Shown: positions 45,012 to 54,630, counted from the first letter of the stretch. The stretch is 64,000 nucleotides of DNA from Bilophila sp964369665 (GCA_964369665.1 CAYJFS010000007.1:1-64000), one strand, 5' to 3'. Made by a program: numbers and translations. The notes: generated by a model from the sequence alone, not told the origin.

Positions 45012-45425
45012 ATGAGAATTTTACTATGTACTTTTACTATATTATTATTTGCTTCATCCATAATTGCACAAGATCGTTTTGATGAAATTGATACAAATAA
45101 AGATGGTTATATTTCTTGGGAAGAATTTCAAGTTGCAATGCCTAAGCTTACAAAAGTAGCTTTTGATGCTATCAATACAAGCAAAAGTGGTAAGATTTCA
45201 CGTGAAGAGTGGAATAATTTTCAATCTTCTCATGGTGGAATGATGCATATGGGAGGAAGCATGGGTATAGGGGATGAAAACAAAATTGATCCTGCTCATG
45301 TTAGCAAAATGCCTATGCACCCAAATAGTAAAGAATCAAAGCAACAGTGCTGCCCAGAATTAGATGGTAAGAATCCACACATGTATATGGAAAAGCCTTT
45401 AGTAAAGCCTCCATCAAAAAAGTAA
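45012..45425 (+). CDS. Exported EF-hand calcium-binding-like protein
   Basis: The 137-residue protein has a Sec signal peptide (cleavage near SSIIAQ, residue 20). The first EF-hand loop is canonical (DTNKDGYISWEEF, about 27-39). The second is degenerate (NTSKSGKISREEW), lacking the first and third acidic ligands. The C-terminal half is rich in methionine, histidine and proline (GGMMHMGGSMGIG, SKMPMHPNSKE) and has a CC pair, so it may bind other metals too. The role is unknown. It lies 32 bases before glnS. Confidence 0.8.
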   Translation: MRILLCTFTILLFASSIIAQDRFDEIDTNKDGYISWEEFQVAMPKLTKVAFDAINTSKSGKISREEWNNFQSSHGGMMHMGGSMGIGDENKIDPAHVSKMPMHPNSKESKQQCCPELDGKNPHMYMEKPLVKPPSKK

Positions 45426-45457
45426 GTATATTTTAGGGTTATCTGATAGGAGTAATT

Positions 45458-47149
45458 ATGGTTGAGGATGATGCTTCATGTGATTCTACATTTGGTCAGG
45501 ATTTTTTACGTTCTTTAATTATTCAGGATAAGGCACTTGGTAAATTTGATGGCCGTGTTCATACACGTTTTCCTCCTGAACCTAATGGTTATTTACATAT
45601 TGGTCATGCAAAGTCGATCTGTTTAAATTTTGGTCTTGCTCAAGAGTTTGGAGGTGTATGTAACTTACGTTTTGATGATACAAATCCTCTTAAAGAAGAT
45701 ACTGAATATGTAAATGCTATTCGGGAAGATACAAAATGGTTTGGTGTAGATTGGGAGAATCGAGAATTTTATGCTTCTGATTATTTTGAACAGTTATATA
45801 CTTTTGCAACACAACTTATCTCTTTAGGAAAAGCTTATGTAGATAGTCAGAATTCTGATGAAATTCGAGAAACACGTGGAACACTTACAACTCCAGGTAT
45901 TGAAAGTCCATATCGTAATAGGAGTACTAAGGAGAATTTAGATTTATTTCAAAGGATGCGAGCAGGAGAGTTTCCTGATGGAGCACATGTTCTTCGTGCA
46001 AAGATTGATATGGCTGCTTCTAACCTTGTTATGCGTGATCCTACATTATATCGTATCAGGCATATAAGTCATTATCGTACAGGCAACACTTGGTGTATAT
46101 ACCCACTTTATGATTTTACACACTGTATTTCTGACTCTATTGAGGGTATAACGCATTCTATTTGTACATTAGAGTTTGTTAATAACCGAGAACTTTATGA
46201 TTGGATCATTGATGCTTTGGGTATACACCATCCTCAGCAAATAGAGTTTGCCAGGCTTGGGTTAACATATACTGTTTTATCAAAGCGTAAGCTTATTCAA
46301 CTTGTACAGGAAGGGCATGTTTCAGGTTGGGATGACCCAAGGATGCCAACAATTTCCGGCCTTCGGCGTAGAGGATATACGTCAGAGTCTATACAAGAAT
46401 TTTGTACTCGTATTGGTGTTTCTAGAGCAGATAATCTTGTTGAGTATAGTTTTTTAGAATTTTGTATTAGAGAGCACTTAAATGCTATTGCGCCAAGAAT
46501 GATGGCTGTTATTGATCCATTAAAAGTCGTTATTGAAAATTATCCTGAGGGTTCAGTTGAATGGTTTGATATGCCTTACAGTTCTGATAATACTATTCCT
46601 GGTTCAAGACAAGTACCATTTAGTCGAGAACTGTATATTGAACGATCTGATTTTTGTGAAAATCCACCAAAGAAGTATTACCGTTTATATCCAGGTTCAG
46701 AAGTACGATTGAGATATGCATATTATATTACCTGTAAAGAAATTATTAAAGATAGCTCAGGAAATATTATAGAGCTTAGGTGTATTTATGATCCAGAATC
46801 TAAAGGTGGTGCAACAGCAGACAAAAGAAAAGTAAAAGGTACATTGCATTGGGTTTCTTGTCAGCATGCTCAAAAAGCTGAAGTACGTTTATATGAACAT
46901 TTATTTTTATTACCTAATCCAGCAGCTTCAGAAGAAACAAGTCTTGGAGCATTAATAAATCCTGATTCTAAAAAAGTTATTACAGCGTTTATTGAGCCTG
47001 CACTTCATGTTTGTAAAGTTGGTGAAAAAGTGCAGTTTGAGAGAATAGGTTACTTTTGTGTTGATCCAGATACAACAACAGATACTATAGTTTTTAATAG
47101 AGTTGTAACACTCAAAGATTCATGGGCAAAGATAGAACAGAAGACCTAA
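45458..47149 (+). CDS. glnS: Glutaminyl-tRNA synthetase
   Basis: This class I aminoacyl-tRNA synthetase charges tRNA-Gln directly (563 residues). The HIGH-type motif is PPEPNGYLHIGHAKS and the KMSKS-type motif is VLSKRKL. The GlnRS-specific FDDTNPLKEDTEYV and a C-terminal double beta-barrel for anticodon recognition follow. A good AGGAG site lies before ATG 45458. Confidence 0.95.
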   Translation: MVEDDASCDSTFGQDFLRSLIIQDKALGKFDGRVHTRFPPEPNGYLHIGHAKSICLNFGLAQEFGGVCNLRFDDTNPLKEDTEYVNAIREDTKWFGVDWENREFYASDYFEQLYTFATQLISLGKAYVDSQNSDEIRETRGTLTTPGIESPYRNRSTKENLDLFQRMRAGEFPDGAHVLRAKIDMAASNLVMRDPTLYRIRHISHYRTGNTWCIYPLYDFTHCISDSIEGITHSICTLEFVNNRELYDWIIDALGIHHPQQIEFARLGLTYTVLSKRKLIQLVQEGHVSGWDDPRMPTISGLRRRGYTSESIQEFCTRIGVSRADNLVEYSFLEFCIREHLNAIAPRMMAVIDPLKVVIENYPEGSVEWFDMPYSSDNTIPGSRQVPFSRELYIERSDFCENPPKKYYRLYPGSEVRLRYAYYITCKEIIKDSSGNIIELRCIYDPESKGGATADKRKVKGTLHWVSCQHAQKAEVRLYEHLFLLPNPAASEETSLGALINPDSKKVITAFIEPALHVCKVGEKVQFERIGYFCVDPDTTTDTIVFNRVVTLKDSWAKIEQKT

Positions 47150-47331
47150 GTAGAGACATTGTGTATTTTTAGATCATACCTATAAATCTATCTTATTAAT
47201 AAATTATTAATGACAATAATTACTTTTGCTCATCAATAGTGCAAAGTCTCAGGTTTGCTTTAGTTGTTTTGTATACATAAAAATAATATTTTTTAATGAA
47301 TAGGTCATATACGTGTTATTACTCAGTTTGT

Positions 47332-47775
47332 TTAGAAAGGAACATCATCCATACTACTTGCTTCAGATGGAAAAGTTGTAGCAGCATCAAAAGTTTCTTG
47401 TGGCATAGTAGTCATAGTGGAGCTAAGTGCAGACAGTGCTGGTTCAGTACCTTTTTTATCAAGGAATTGTACACGTTGAGCTTTAATTTCGGTTGTATAA
47501 CGATCTTGACCTTGTTGATCTTGCCATTTGCGTGTTAGTAAATTACCTTCAACAAAGACAAGACTACCTTTTGTAAGAAATTGTGCACAATTTTCAGCTG
47601 CACGTTGGAAAACAGAAATTCTGTGCCATTCTGTCCGTTCAACTTTATTACCATCACGATCTGTATATGATTCATCTGTGGCTACGCTAAGACTACAGAC
47701 AGGGCTTCCAGTTTGTGTATAACGAATTTCAGGGTCCCTTCCAAGGCGTCCAATTATCATAACTTTGTTTAACAT
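47332..47775 (-). CDS. ssb: Single-stranded DNA-binding protein
   Basis: SSB coats single-stranded DNA in replication and repair. The 147-residue protein has the OB-fold (MLNKVMIIGRLGRDPEIRYT, RTEWHRISVF) and a flexible linker. The acidic tail SSMDDVPF, a form of the DDIPF tip, recruits partners such as DnaG and RecO. It is convergent with glnS. Confidence 0.95.
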   Translation of the reverse strand: MLNKVMIIGRLGRDPEIRYTQTGSPVCSLSVATDESYTDRDGNKVERTEWHRISVFQRAAENCAQFLTKGSLVFVEGNLLTRKWQDQQGQDRYTTEIKAQRVQFLDKKGTEPALSALSSTMTTMPQETFDAATTFPSEASSMDDVPF

Positions 47776-47801
47776 AGTTTTTGTTCCTTTTTTATTGTAT
47801 A

Positions 47802-48146
47802 TTAAGGTTTTGGTACATATTGTTCAAGCTCAGTGAATGTATCTTCTAGTGAATCACTAAGCGTATTTGCTTCTTTTGGTTTCCAATCTGAAAGTGCTGC
47901 TTCTAATGACTTTTTTATAGAAACAGCATGAAAAATTCCTTTGTGTAATGCTGTTTTTGTTTCTTGAGGCCACTCACCAAAAGCTAGGCCATTTTCTAGG
48001 GCTGTAACAAGTTCAAGCACACCTCTTTTTTCTCCAGGATAGGGTGGATTTGGCCAAACAAGGTTAACTAAATAAGGCCAAGTTTTTGGAAGGTCTTCTT
48101 CTCTATATGTCCAAGCAGAAACAATAATTTGAAGTATTTTACCCAT
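47802..48146 (-). CDS. Unknown small protein of the carboxylase cluster
   Basis: I do not recognise this roughly 114-residue protein. It starts MGKILQIIVSAWTYREEDL if the second ATG is used; an ATG at 48170 adds eight residues and overlaps the preceding gene by 19 bases. Both lack a strong ribosome-binding site. The sequence is soluble, with segments WPYLVNLVWPNPPYPGEKRG, ALENGLAFGEWPQE and an acidic C-terminus. It follows the biotinyl-like gene closely, so it may act with that complex. Confidence 0.6.
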   Translation of the reverse strand: MGKILQIIVSAWTYREEDLPKTWPYLVNLVWPNPPYPGEKRGVLELVTALENGLAFGEWPQETKTALHKGIFHAVSIKKSLEAALSDWKPKEANTLSDSLEDTFTELEQYVPKP

Positions 48147-48151
48147 AATTT

Positions 48152-48802
48152 TTATCCATGTTCTTGCCATTCTGTTTGTACTTTTAGGACAACCTCTTCA
48201 ACTTGTTGAAGTTGATCTTTGGGGCAGATACCAATAAGAGGACATCCAGTACTTATGTTTTCATTATATTGGAAATAAATAGTATAGATATTTCCTTCAG
48301 GACCGGAATAGTAAAGAGGTTTTTCTCTTTTCATACGTGAGATAATAAAAAGTTCCATCCCATCATATACAGATACGGATTGACAGCCTGATGTCCGAAT
48401 TTTTGTATCTATTTGTGGGATAAAATAATATTTTGCATGTTCTGGTGCAGAGAAGATATGGAGCACTTGTTGTAAAATTGTTTGTAGAACTTCCTCTTTT
48501 GAAAGGAAGTGTTGAATAGTGAGTAGAGGTGTTCCAGCTTGTACAAAATGGTTATCAAGCTCTTTATTTATACTAGAAATACAACCTTTTCTTGGTGTGT
48601 ATATATATTTAGGGTTATTCTCTCGAGTAATAGTTGCAAGTGCTGTACCAGGTTTTTCTTTCCAGGTTCCAGAGTTGATGTTGACAGTATCACCAACATT
48701 AATTGTATTAAATGTTATAACACCAGTATGGGGTGCATATATAATAACTTCTTCATATGGTGAAGATTTAATGGAGTCTAGGAGTTTTGTAATATCTAGC
48801 AT
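48152..48802 (-). CDS. Biotinyl/lipoyl-domain-like protein lacking the acceptor lysine
   Basis: The first 95 residues of this 216-residue protein form two half-motifs of a barrel-sandwich fold, as in biotin carboxyl carriers: VIIYAPHTGVITFNTINVGD and IYTPRKGCISSINKELDN. The stretch between them, where the biotin-accepting EAMKM motif is expected, reads ITRENNPKY (about 58-66), so the acceptor lysine is missing. The remaining 120 residues have no family I can name. It lies 20 bases after the carboxyltransferase and six bases before the small gene. It could be a structural or regulatory relative of a carrier. Confidence 0.6.
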   Translation of the reverse strand: MLDITKLLDSIKSSPYEEVIIYAPHTGVITFNTINVGDTVNINSGTWKEKPGTALATITRENNPKYIYTPRKGCISSINKELDNHFVQAGTPLLTIQHFLSKEEVLQTILQQVLHIFSAPEHAKYYFIPQIDTKIRTSGCQSVSVYDGMELFIISRMKREKPLYYSGPEGNIYTIYFQYNENISTGCPLIGICPKDQLQQVEEVVLKVQTEWQEHG

Positions 48803-48822
48803 AGAGTACTCGTTTTAGAAAT

Positions 48823-51063
48823 CTATCTATAATAAAGATTGCGTCCGCCTATGGTGAGTAAGGATTGTTTTAAATTGGCTTGAGTTTCACGTCGATCCCA
48901 GACACCTTGAATATGTCCTCTTGCTAGTGCTTTATAAGCATTATGGTAATCAGGAGGAATATCCATATTGGTTGTTTCTTTAATAACACCCCTACCAGCA
49001 AAACCAATATTTGAAGAGCGAATTGCATATTGATATGGTGAGCAACCAAGAAAGCTTGCAACAGGTCCTGCATAGGAGTTGGTATCATAGAGGACTATAT
49101 ATAATCCTCCAGCGTTTATGTATCGACGAACAGCTACAGTACATCGAGGCATCTGAGTCACACCATGTGTACCTTCTTGGATACGGATGCCAGCCGTACC
49201 ATGAACATACGCTAAAAAAGGATATCTTTTTTGGGTTGCACGCTCTATTGCTTCTACAAATTTTGTTCCTTCTGCAGCACCAACAGATCCACCTCTAAAG
49301 CTACCTACAAAGATAGCTACAATTAATTTTATACCATGTATTTTTGCTTCAAATGTAATACAACCACTTTTAAGTGTTGTTTTTTTTCGTGCTTCTTCAA
49401 GTTTTTTATCAAAGTTTGGAAAATTTAGTGGATTCGTGGCTTCTACTTCTGCATTAAATTCTCGTATAGAGTTTTCATCAAAGATATTTCTAGCAAACCA
49501 TTGGTATTCCATAGGAAAATGGTGACCACATGTTGTACATACACCTGCAAATTCACCAAATAGGTCTGGAGCCCACATATCCAGACAGCCATGTGTTTGT
49601 GTGTTTGGACAACTAACAGCACGATCTTCTTTAGCTCGTGGCGTTGTATAAGACCATTTACCTTTGCGTATTTCTTCAGAGTCATCCCATTCAGAGAGTG
49701 TAGTAAGTTGATGGACTTCAATATTTGATCTCACTGGACGGATCCTACAAAGTGGAGCTGTAATTCGAGTTTTCAGAAGGTGTATTTCAGCTATAATCTC
49801 TTCCAATAGATATTTTATCTTGCGTTTGTGTTTTGTATAAAGAAAATAGTATATTTTATTAGCTAGAGTTATTATGGATTCACGTAAGGTATTATCTAAC
49901 TTATTAAGAAATGGTCTTCTGTCAAGACATGAGTTTTTTGAAAGGTTAAGAAATTTTTTTTGACGTTTAAGAACAAGCTGTGTACGGGATTTTTGATGTA
50001 AATCCCAGAGTACATGTACCTCATCAGTATAACTAATATCTTTTTTAAGTCTTTTTAAAGCAAAACCTCTAAAAAATCCTACACCACGTATATCTAGAAC
50101 AGCTTCATCTGTTGATCGAACGACCTCTTGTCGAAGTTTACGGAAAAAATTATAGTGGTAAGGTCGTGCGCCAAGATCAGGTTCTTGTATAATGCGATCA
50201 ATGAATCCAAACTGTAGGTTATCTCTTGCTGTTATGTGCAATTGGTTGGCACAAAGTTCTATAAGGTTTTCTGTAGCCCTTTCTCCTTCTTTAAGCCTAC
50301 CTTCAATAGCAGCTGCACCTTCAGGAGAAATCACAGAATAGTAACCATGTGATAGCATAAGCCTTTTATCTGCAAGAGCAATGGCTTCTGCTCCACCTGA
50401 TCCACCTTCAGATATGACAGAGATGATTGGTACACTGATACCTGCCATTTCGTAAAGGTTTTTTGCAATTTGTTGTGCTGCTCCTGGTGTATCTTCTATC
50501 GGGTATGCTCCAGGTGTGAAGACATATGTATGGATAGGGATACCTTCTGTTTCAGCTACTTTCATGTAGTGAAGAGCTTTAGAGTTGCCCCAGGGTTTTA
50601 CTGATCCACCATTACGGAATTCTTCACCATGGCCTTTTTCTTGTCCAATGACCATGATAAGTTGGTTATATGTTTTTTTCCCTCTACGTCTGGTGATAGT
50701 TGCACGTGCAATGAGCATACTAGGATCTATACTATGCTCTTCTTGTCCTGCAATTTCTGTAAAGTTATCATAGACGTTTTCTAGGATATCTCGTAAACAA
50801 ATACGTTGGGGGTGACGGACAATCCTTACTTTGTCCATAGGTGTAAGAACTGTTTCAAGTTTACGCTCTATGAATGTAAAAAGTTCTTCAAGTGTTGAAA
50901 TTTCGGCATGAGGTTCTTTATGTGGATAGCTATGGATAATGGTCGTAAGCTCTTCTAAACGTTTTTGTAGAAGAGCTATTATTTCTATATGTTTTCCTGC
51001 AAAGATGTCGTTAATATAGGTAAGTCTATCCTCAAGGCTCTGTAACTTTTTTTCTATGTCCAT
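48823..51063 (-). CDS. Acetyl-CoA carboxylase carboxyltransferase, AccA-AccD fusion
   Basis: This 746-residue protein appears to join both carboxyltransferase subunits in the order alpha then beta. The AccA-like part (about residues 110-300) has FTPGAYPIEDTPGAAQQIA and ISEGGSGGAEAIALADKRLM with HGYYSVISPEGAAAI. A basic helical linker follows (about 330-440). The AccD-like part (from about 485) has a zinc-ribbon-like cysteine set (C485, C493, C509, C512) and GGSVGAAEGTKFVEAIE. It would move the carboxyl group from biotin to acetyl-CoA to make malonyl-CoA. Its N-terminus (first 80 residues) is coiled-coil-like. Confidence 0.85.
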   Translation of the reverse strand: MDIEKKLQSLEDRLTYINDIFAGKHIEIIALLQKRLEELTTIIHSYPHKEPHAEISTLEELFTFIERKLETVLTPMDKVRIVRHPQRICLRDILENVYDNFTEIAGQEEHSIDPSMLIARATITRRRGKKTYNQLIMVIGQEKGHGEEFRNGGSVKPWGNSKALHYMKVAETEGIPIHTYVFTPGAYPIEDTPGAAQQIAKNLYEMAGISVPIISVISEGGSGGAEAIALADKRLMLSHGYYSVISPEGAAAIEGRLKEGERATENLIELCANQLHITARDNLQFGFIDRIIQEPDLGARPYHYNFFRKLRQEVVRSTDEAVLDIRGVGFFRGFALKRLKKDISYTDEVHVLWDLHQKSRTQLVLKRQKKFLNLSKNSCLDRRPFLNKLDNTLRESIITLANKIYYFLYTKHKRKIKYLLEEIIAEIHLLKTRITAPLCRIRPVRSNIEVHQLTTLSEWDDSEEIRKGKWSYTTPRAKEDRAVSCPNTQTHGCLDMWAPDLFGEFAGVCTTCGHHFPMEYQWFARNIFDENSIREFNAEVEATNPLNFPNFDKKLEEARKKTTLKSGCITFEAKIHGIKLIVAIFVGSFRGGSVGAAEGTKFVEAIERATQKRYPFLAYVHGTAGIRIQEGTHGVTQMPRCTVAVRRYINAGGLYIVLYDTNSYAGPVASFLGCSPYQYAIRSSNIGFAGRGVIKETTNMDIPPDYHNAYKALARGHIQGVWDRRETQANLKQSLLTIGGRNLYYR

Positions 51064-51077
51064 AAAACGTTGCTCGG

Positions 51078-52496
51078 TTAAAATTGGAGAATTTTTTCAG
51101 TATTCTTTTTTAAGAAGTCAATATTGGATTTTAGAGATCCTCCTTGTTGGTTTTTGCCTTGTAATACAAGTTCATTAAGAAACTGTATACCATTTTTTTT
51201 TGCTTCTTGTAAGTCTTTACCCCAAACAATGGCTAGTGCAAGGTTAGGGTCAAATTCTATAGGAATTTCATATGGTTCATGTGTTGGAACATGTGTATGA
51301 ACTGTAAGCCAAGGCTGCATACACCATGAAAAGTTATCAATAGAGCCTACACAAGGAGTAAAGCGATTGTCTGTATCTTCAGCAATAATCCTATATTCAA
51401 TGCTTACACCATGGAAAGAGATATCTTTTTGAGAATAGCCTAAAGGTTCTCCTAATGCTATTCGAATTTGTTCAGCAATAATGTCAATAGAGTCTTTTCC
51501 TCGAATTTTAGATATTCTTGCAGAAACACCATTTTCAACCTGAATACGAGTATTAACTTCCATAAGAAAAGGATGACCTTTATTAGTTACAATCCACTCC
51601 CATGTTCCAACATTATCATATTTTACTTTTCGTGCCATGGCGAGGGAATAGTTTGTAATATCTTCAAGAAGTTTTTCTGCATCAAAATTGTATGTAATGG
51701 AGTGTGCATCAAATCCAGGTGCAACTTCAATACGTTTTTGTAGTCCTGTAGATTGAATTGAACAGTTTCGTGTACCAAAATGTACAGGATTTTTACCGCT
51801 TCTATCAGAAACAATTTGGACTTCAAGATGATTAAAACCACAAATACGTTGTTCAATGAGAACACCTTCATCTTTAAATTGTCTTAGAGCATAGTTACGG
51901 ATACGACGATAAGCTGAACGAAATCTATCTATGTCATAGATTTCTTCTATACCCATACCACCACCACCTGCAGATGCTTTAATGAGGATAAGGGGGCGTT
52001 TGATATCTTGTTGTAACTGGAAGTTGTAAAGGTTTCGTGCAATTTTTTCTGCTTCAAGTTCATCATAGATAGGTTTATCTGAGCCTGGGACTGTCGGAAC
52101 GTTAAGACTTCGTGCTAAACGTTTTGTATTAATTTTATCTCCAAGCTCACGGATGACACGCCATGATGGTCCTATAAAAATAAGGTTTTTTGTTCGGGTT
52201 GTTACACGGCGTGCAAAACGAAAATCTTCAGCAAAAAAACCATAACCTGGATGGATAGCTGTTGCTCCAGAAATGTCTGCTACAGATAATATTTCATTTG
52301 CATCATGGTACGATGAAATTTTATAGAGTGAGTCAGCATTTCCAAATTCTTGTGCAATTTGAACATGTCCAGAAGCAATATCTTCTTTTGTATAAACACA
52401 GACAAAATCAAAACCTAGATTGCGACATGCTTGAACGATACGTACAGCTATTTCTCCTCTATTAGCAATTAAGATTTTATGTCGAATTTTTTCCAC
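51078..52496 (-). CDS. accC: Biotin carboxylase-like ATP-grasp protein
   Basis: This is the biotin carboxylase component (472 residues), with the three-domain ATP-grasp layout. ILIANRGEIAVRIVQACRNLGF, the glycine-rich loop KASAGGGGMGIEE and NTRIQVEN are visible. It differs from typical AccC: RDCSVQRRHQK is replaced by RNCSIQSTGLQK, and the usual QVEHPVTE reads QVENGVSA. It lies 14 bases before the carboxyltransferase and heads the cluster. It may be a divergent functional biotin carboxylase or a specialised relative. Confidence 0.85.
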   Translation of the reverse strand: MEKIRHKILIANRGEIAVRIVQACRNLGFDFVCVYTKEDIASGHVQIAQEFGNADSLYKISSYHDANEILSVADISGATAIHPGYGFFAEDFRFARRVTTRTKNLIFIGPSWRVIRELGDKINTKRLARSLNVPTVPGSDKPIYDELEAEKIARNLYNFQLQQDIKRPLILIKASAGGGGMGIEEIYDIDRFRSAYRRIRNYALRQFKDEGVLIEQRICGFNHLEVQIVSDRSGKNPVHFGTRNCSIQSTGLQKRIEVAPGFDAHSITYNFDAEKLLEDITNYSLAMARKVKYDNVGTWEWIVTNKGHPFLMEVNTRIQVENGVSARISKIRGKDSIDIIAEQIRIALGEPLGYSQKDISFHGVSIEYRIIAEDTDNRFTPCVGSIDNFSWCMQPWLTVHTHVPTHEPYEIPIEFDPNLALAIVWGKDLQEAKKNGIQFLNELVLQGKNQQGGSLKSNIDFLKKNTEKILQF

Positions 52497-52850
52497 GAAT
52501 GTAGTCCCTCATTAAACATAAATAACAGGCATTGTTTCTAGCATACAAATCAAGTAAAGATGTTTGTTTTAGACATAGTTACTTACACATAAATTACAAA
52601 TAATACACAATACATTTATAGCAAGGTATGCCTAATGTACAGGGTTGGTTTGTTTTAATGTGGGGTTATGAAAAGGATTATCTTTACTCGTTAAGTTAAT
52701 GCTTTTACTTAGGGAGAGAGTATCACTTAAAATGAATTTAGAATCAAGGTAGATAAAATACGTTTTATTATAGGTGAATTAGGTAATTATTTAATTATAG
52801 AAATTTGGTCTAATGGATACAAGGCTTTTATAAAATTTTACTATATATTC
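52497..52850. other. AT-rich gap between biotin carboxylase and motB
   Basis: About 350 bases lie upstream of accC and downstream of motB, both on the minus strand. I see no coding frame, RNA gene or clear terminator. A small AT-rich inverted repeat (TAAAATACGTTTTA, near 52755-52768) is too weak to call. Confidence 0.4.
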
Positions 52851-53621
52851 TTAAGGGTTGATAGGAGTAGGTTGAATATTTTCTGCTTTCCCTACTTTTC
52901 TTTCAAGAGTAAACTCAACACGTCTATTTTGTGCTTTATTTTCTGGTGTATCATTAGGCGCGAGTGGCTCAAGATCTCCAAGTCCTGTCGCAGTCATACG
53001 TGTTGCTTCAATACCTTCTGATAAGAGTTGTCTTAGAACATTAACAGCTCTTAAGGCTGAAAGTTCCCAGTTGTTTTCATAGCGTGAGTCTGGAGGGATA
53101 GGAGAGTCATCTGTATACCCTTTAATATTAATAGATTGTTCACGATTTTTAATGAAAAAATCACGCATGGTTTTTAATACTTCTATTCCACGAGGATTTA
53201 GTTTATCTGAACCAGGGTCAAATAAAACTTCAGATGGAAGTCTAAGGGTAATGATACCATCATCAAAAGTTGCTTGCATGTCTTTTTCCAGAGCATTTTG
53301 TGTAATAAATGTTCTAACAGAATCAAATGTGTTTTTTTGTGCAGCAATCATTTCTTCTTGGAGTCTTAAGAGATCAAGTGCTTGCTCTTGTAGTTGTTGT
53401 TCCAACTCACTACTGGTATGCATTTGTTGATCACCACCAAAAGTATCTCTAATAGCACTAAAAGACTCTCTAAATTTTTGTTTGTTGATAGTAGACATGG
53501 AAAGAACCAATATAAAAAATGTCAGTAGTAAGAGAGAGATATCACAGAATGTTGTTAGCCAACTATCATTACTTTCATTGTCATCATCGTTTTCAATATC
53601 AAAGATGTTTTTATTAGCCAT
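52851..53621 (-). CDS. motB: Stator protein MotB/PomB-like
   Basis: MotB-type proteins anchor the stator to peptidoglycan and form the ion channel with MotA. A single N-terminal helix carries the channel aspartate (WLTTFCDISLLLLTFFILVL, about Asp27). A coiled region follows and then a C-terminal OmpA domain with IKGYTDDSPIP and NRRVEFTLERK. The helix sequence is closer to sodium-driven PomB than to enteric MotB. I start at ATG 53621 (256 residues), with AAGGAG seven bases upstream; it overlaps the motA stop by eight bases. Confidence 0.88.
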   Translation of the reverse strand: MANKNIFDIENDDDNESNDSWLTTFCDISLLLLTFFILVLSMSTINKQKFRESFSAIRDTFGGDQQMHTSSELEQQLQEQALDLLRLQEEMIAAQKNTFDSVRTFITQNALEKDMQATFDDGIITLRLPSEVLFDPGSDKLNPRGIEVLKTMRDFFIKNREQSINIKGYTDDSPIPPDSRYENNWELSALRAVNVLRQLLSEGIEATRMTATGLGDLEPLAPNDTPENKAQNRRVEFTLERKVGKAENIQPTPINP

Positions 53622-54366
53622 GTATTCTCTCCTTTGGTGGTAAGAATGAGGAGAGTTTTTCATAGACAAGTTTTGGGTTATTGTTTTCTAAAATAGATTT
53701 TGCACCTTCAAATATAATAAATAAAATAAGTTCTTCTTGTAACGAGCGTGCTTTGAGCTTGTCTGAAATAGGTATAAATATAAGGTTTGCAATAAGAGAA
53801 CCATAGAATGTTGTTAAAATGGCTGTTGCCATACCTTCACCAATACTTGCTGGATCATCCATAGTGGCTAGCATTTGTACCAGACCAATAAGAGTACCAA
53901 TCATACCAAATGCTGGTCCTAATGCACCTAACTTTTGAAACACGCTAATACCAATTTTATGTCTGCGTTTAAGAGATGCGATTTCAATAGCAACAGTATC
54001 ATGGATAAGCATAGGTTCAGCATTGTCAGCAATAAGTTGTGTTGCTTTTTTTAGAAGGGGGTTGTCTGTGTGAATACGTTCAAGAGCAAGAAAGCCTTCT
54101 TTTCTACTAATTTCTGCAATTTTAACCATTGTTGTAACAACTTCAGATGGTTTAGATTTTTTTGAAGAAAATGCTTTGAATCCTGCTGAGAGGGATTGAC
54201 GTACATCTTCAAATGGGAAAGCTATTAAAATAGATGCAGATACCCCACCAAAAACAATAAACATACTTGGGAAATGAATAAATTTTCCAGGAACTGGGCC
54301 TATAAAAATTGAGCCCAATACAAGTGAAAAACCAAAAATAATACCAAGTAGGGTTGCTATGTCCAT
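53614..54366 (-). CDS. motA: Stator protein MotA/PomA-like
   Basis: This 250-residue, four-helix protein forms the stator ring. The start MDIATLLGIIFGFSLVLGSI and its overall length are typical of PomA, the sodium-type stator, not of enteric MotA. The cytoplasmic loop between helices 2 and 3 is charged, with HTDNPLLKKATQLI. Conserved GALGPAFGMIGTLIGLVQML and MATAILTTFYGSLIANLIF form helices 3 and 4. It is transcribed together with the overlapping motB. Confidence 0.88.
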   Translation of the reverse strand: MDIATLLGIIFGFSLVLGSIFIGPVPGKFIHFPSMFIVFGGVSASILIAFPFEDVRQSLSAGFKAFSSKKSKPSEVVTTMVKIAEISRKEGFLALERIHTDNPLLKKATQLIADNAEPMLIHDTVAIEIASLKRRHKIGISVFQKLGALGPAFGMIGTLIGLVQMLATMDDPASIGEGMATAILTTFYGSLIANLIFIPISDKLKARSLQEELILFIIFEGAKSILENNNPKLVYEKLSSFLPPKERIHG

Positions 54367-54591
54367 GTTCCAACCATCAAGCCTTATTATATTAATGGTA
54401 ATAAATATATTTTGTTTACTATAAATGAATATATATACAATTTACTAGTACACTACATATGTAACACTATATCTTATTATACTACAGTAAATATTATGAA
54501 ATATTGCTATAGTATATATGTTAGATGATTCTTTTAAGCATACATAAATTATAATAGTTAATCATAGTTTATTCATTACCTTCCTGGTATG

Positions 54592-54622
54592 TTGAATACC
54601 TATATTACTAAAGTGTAATATA
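54592..54622 (+). promoter_or_regulatory. Predicted promoter with inverted-repeat operator for the TspO-MFS pair
   Basis: TTGAAT (54592-54597) and TAATAT (54616-54621) are 18 bases apart. An eight-base inverted repeat (54601-54608 with 54615-54622, six-base spacer) fills the space between the elements and overlaps the -10. This is the layout of a repressor operator, but could be a chance AT palindrome. Confidence 0.35.
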
Positions 54623-54630
54623 GAAAGGGT

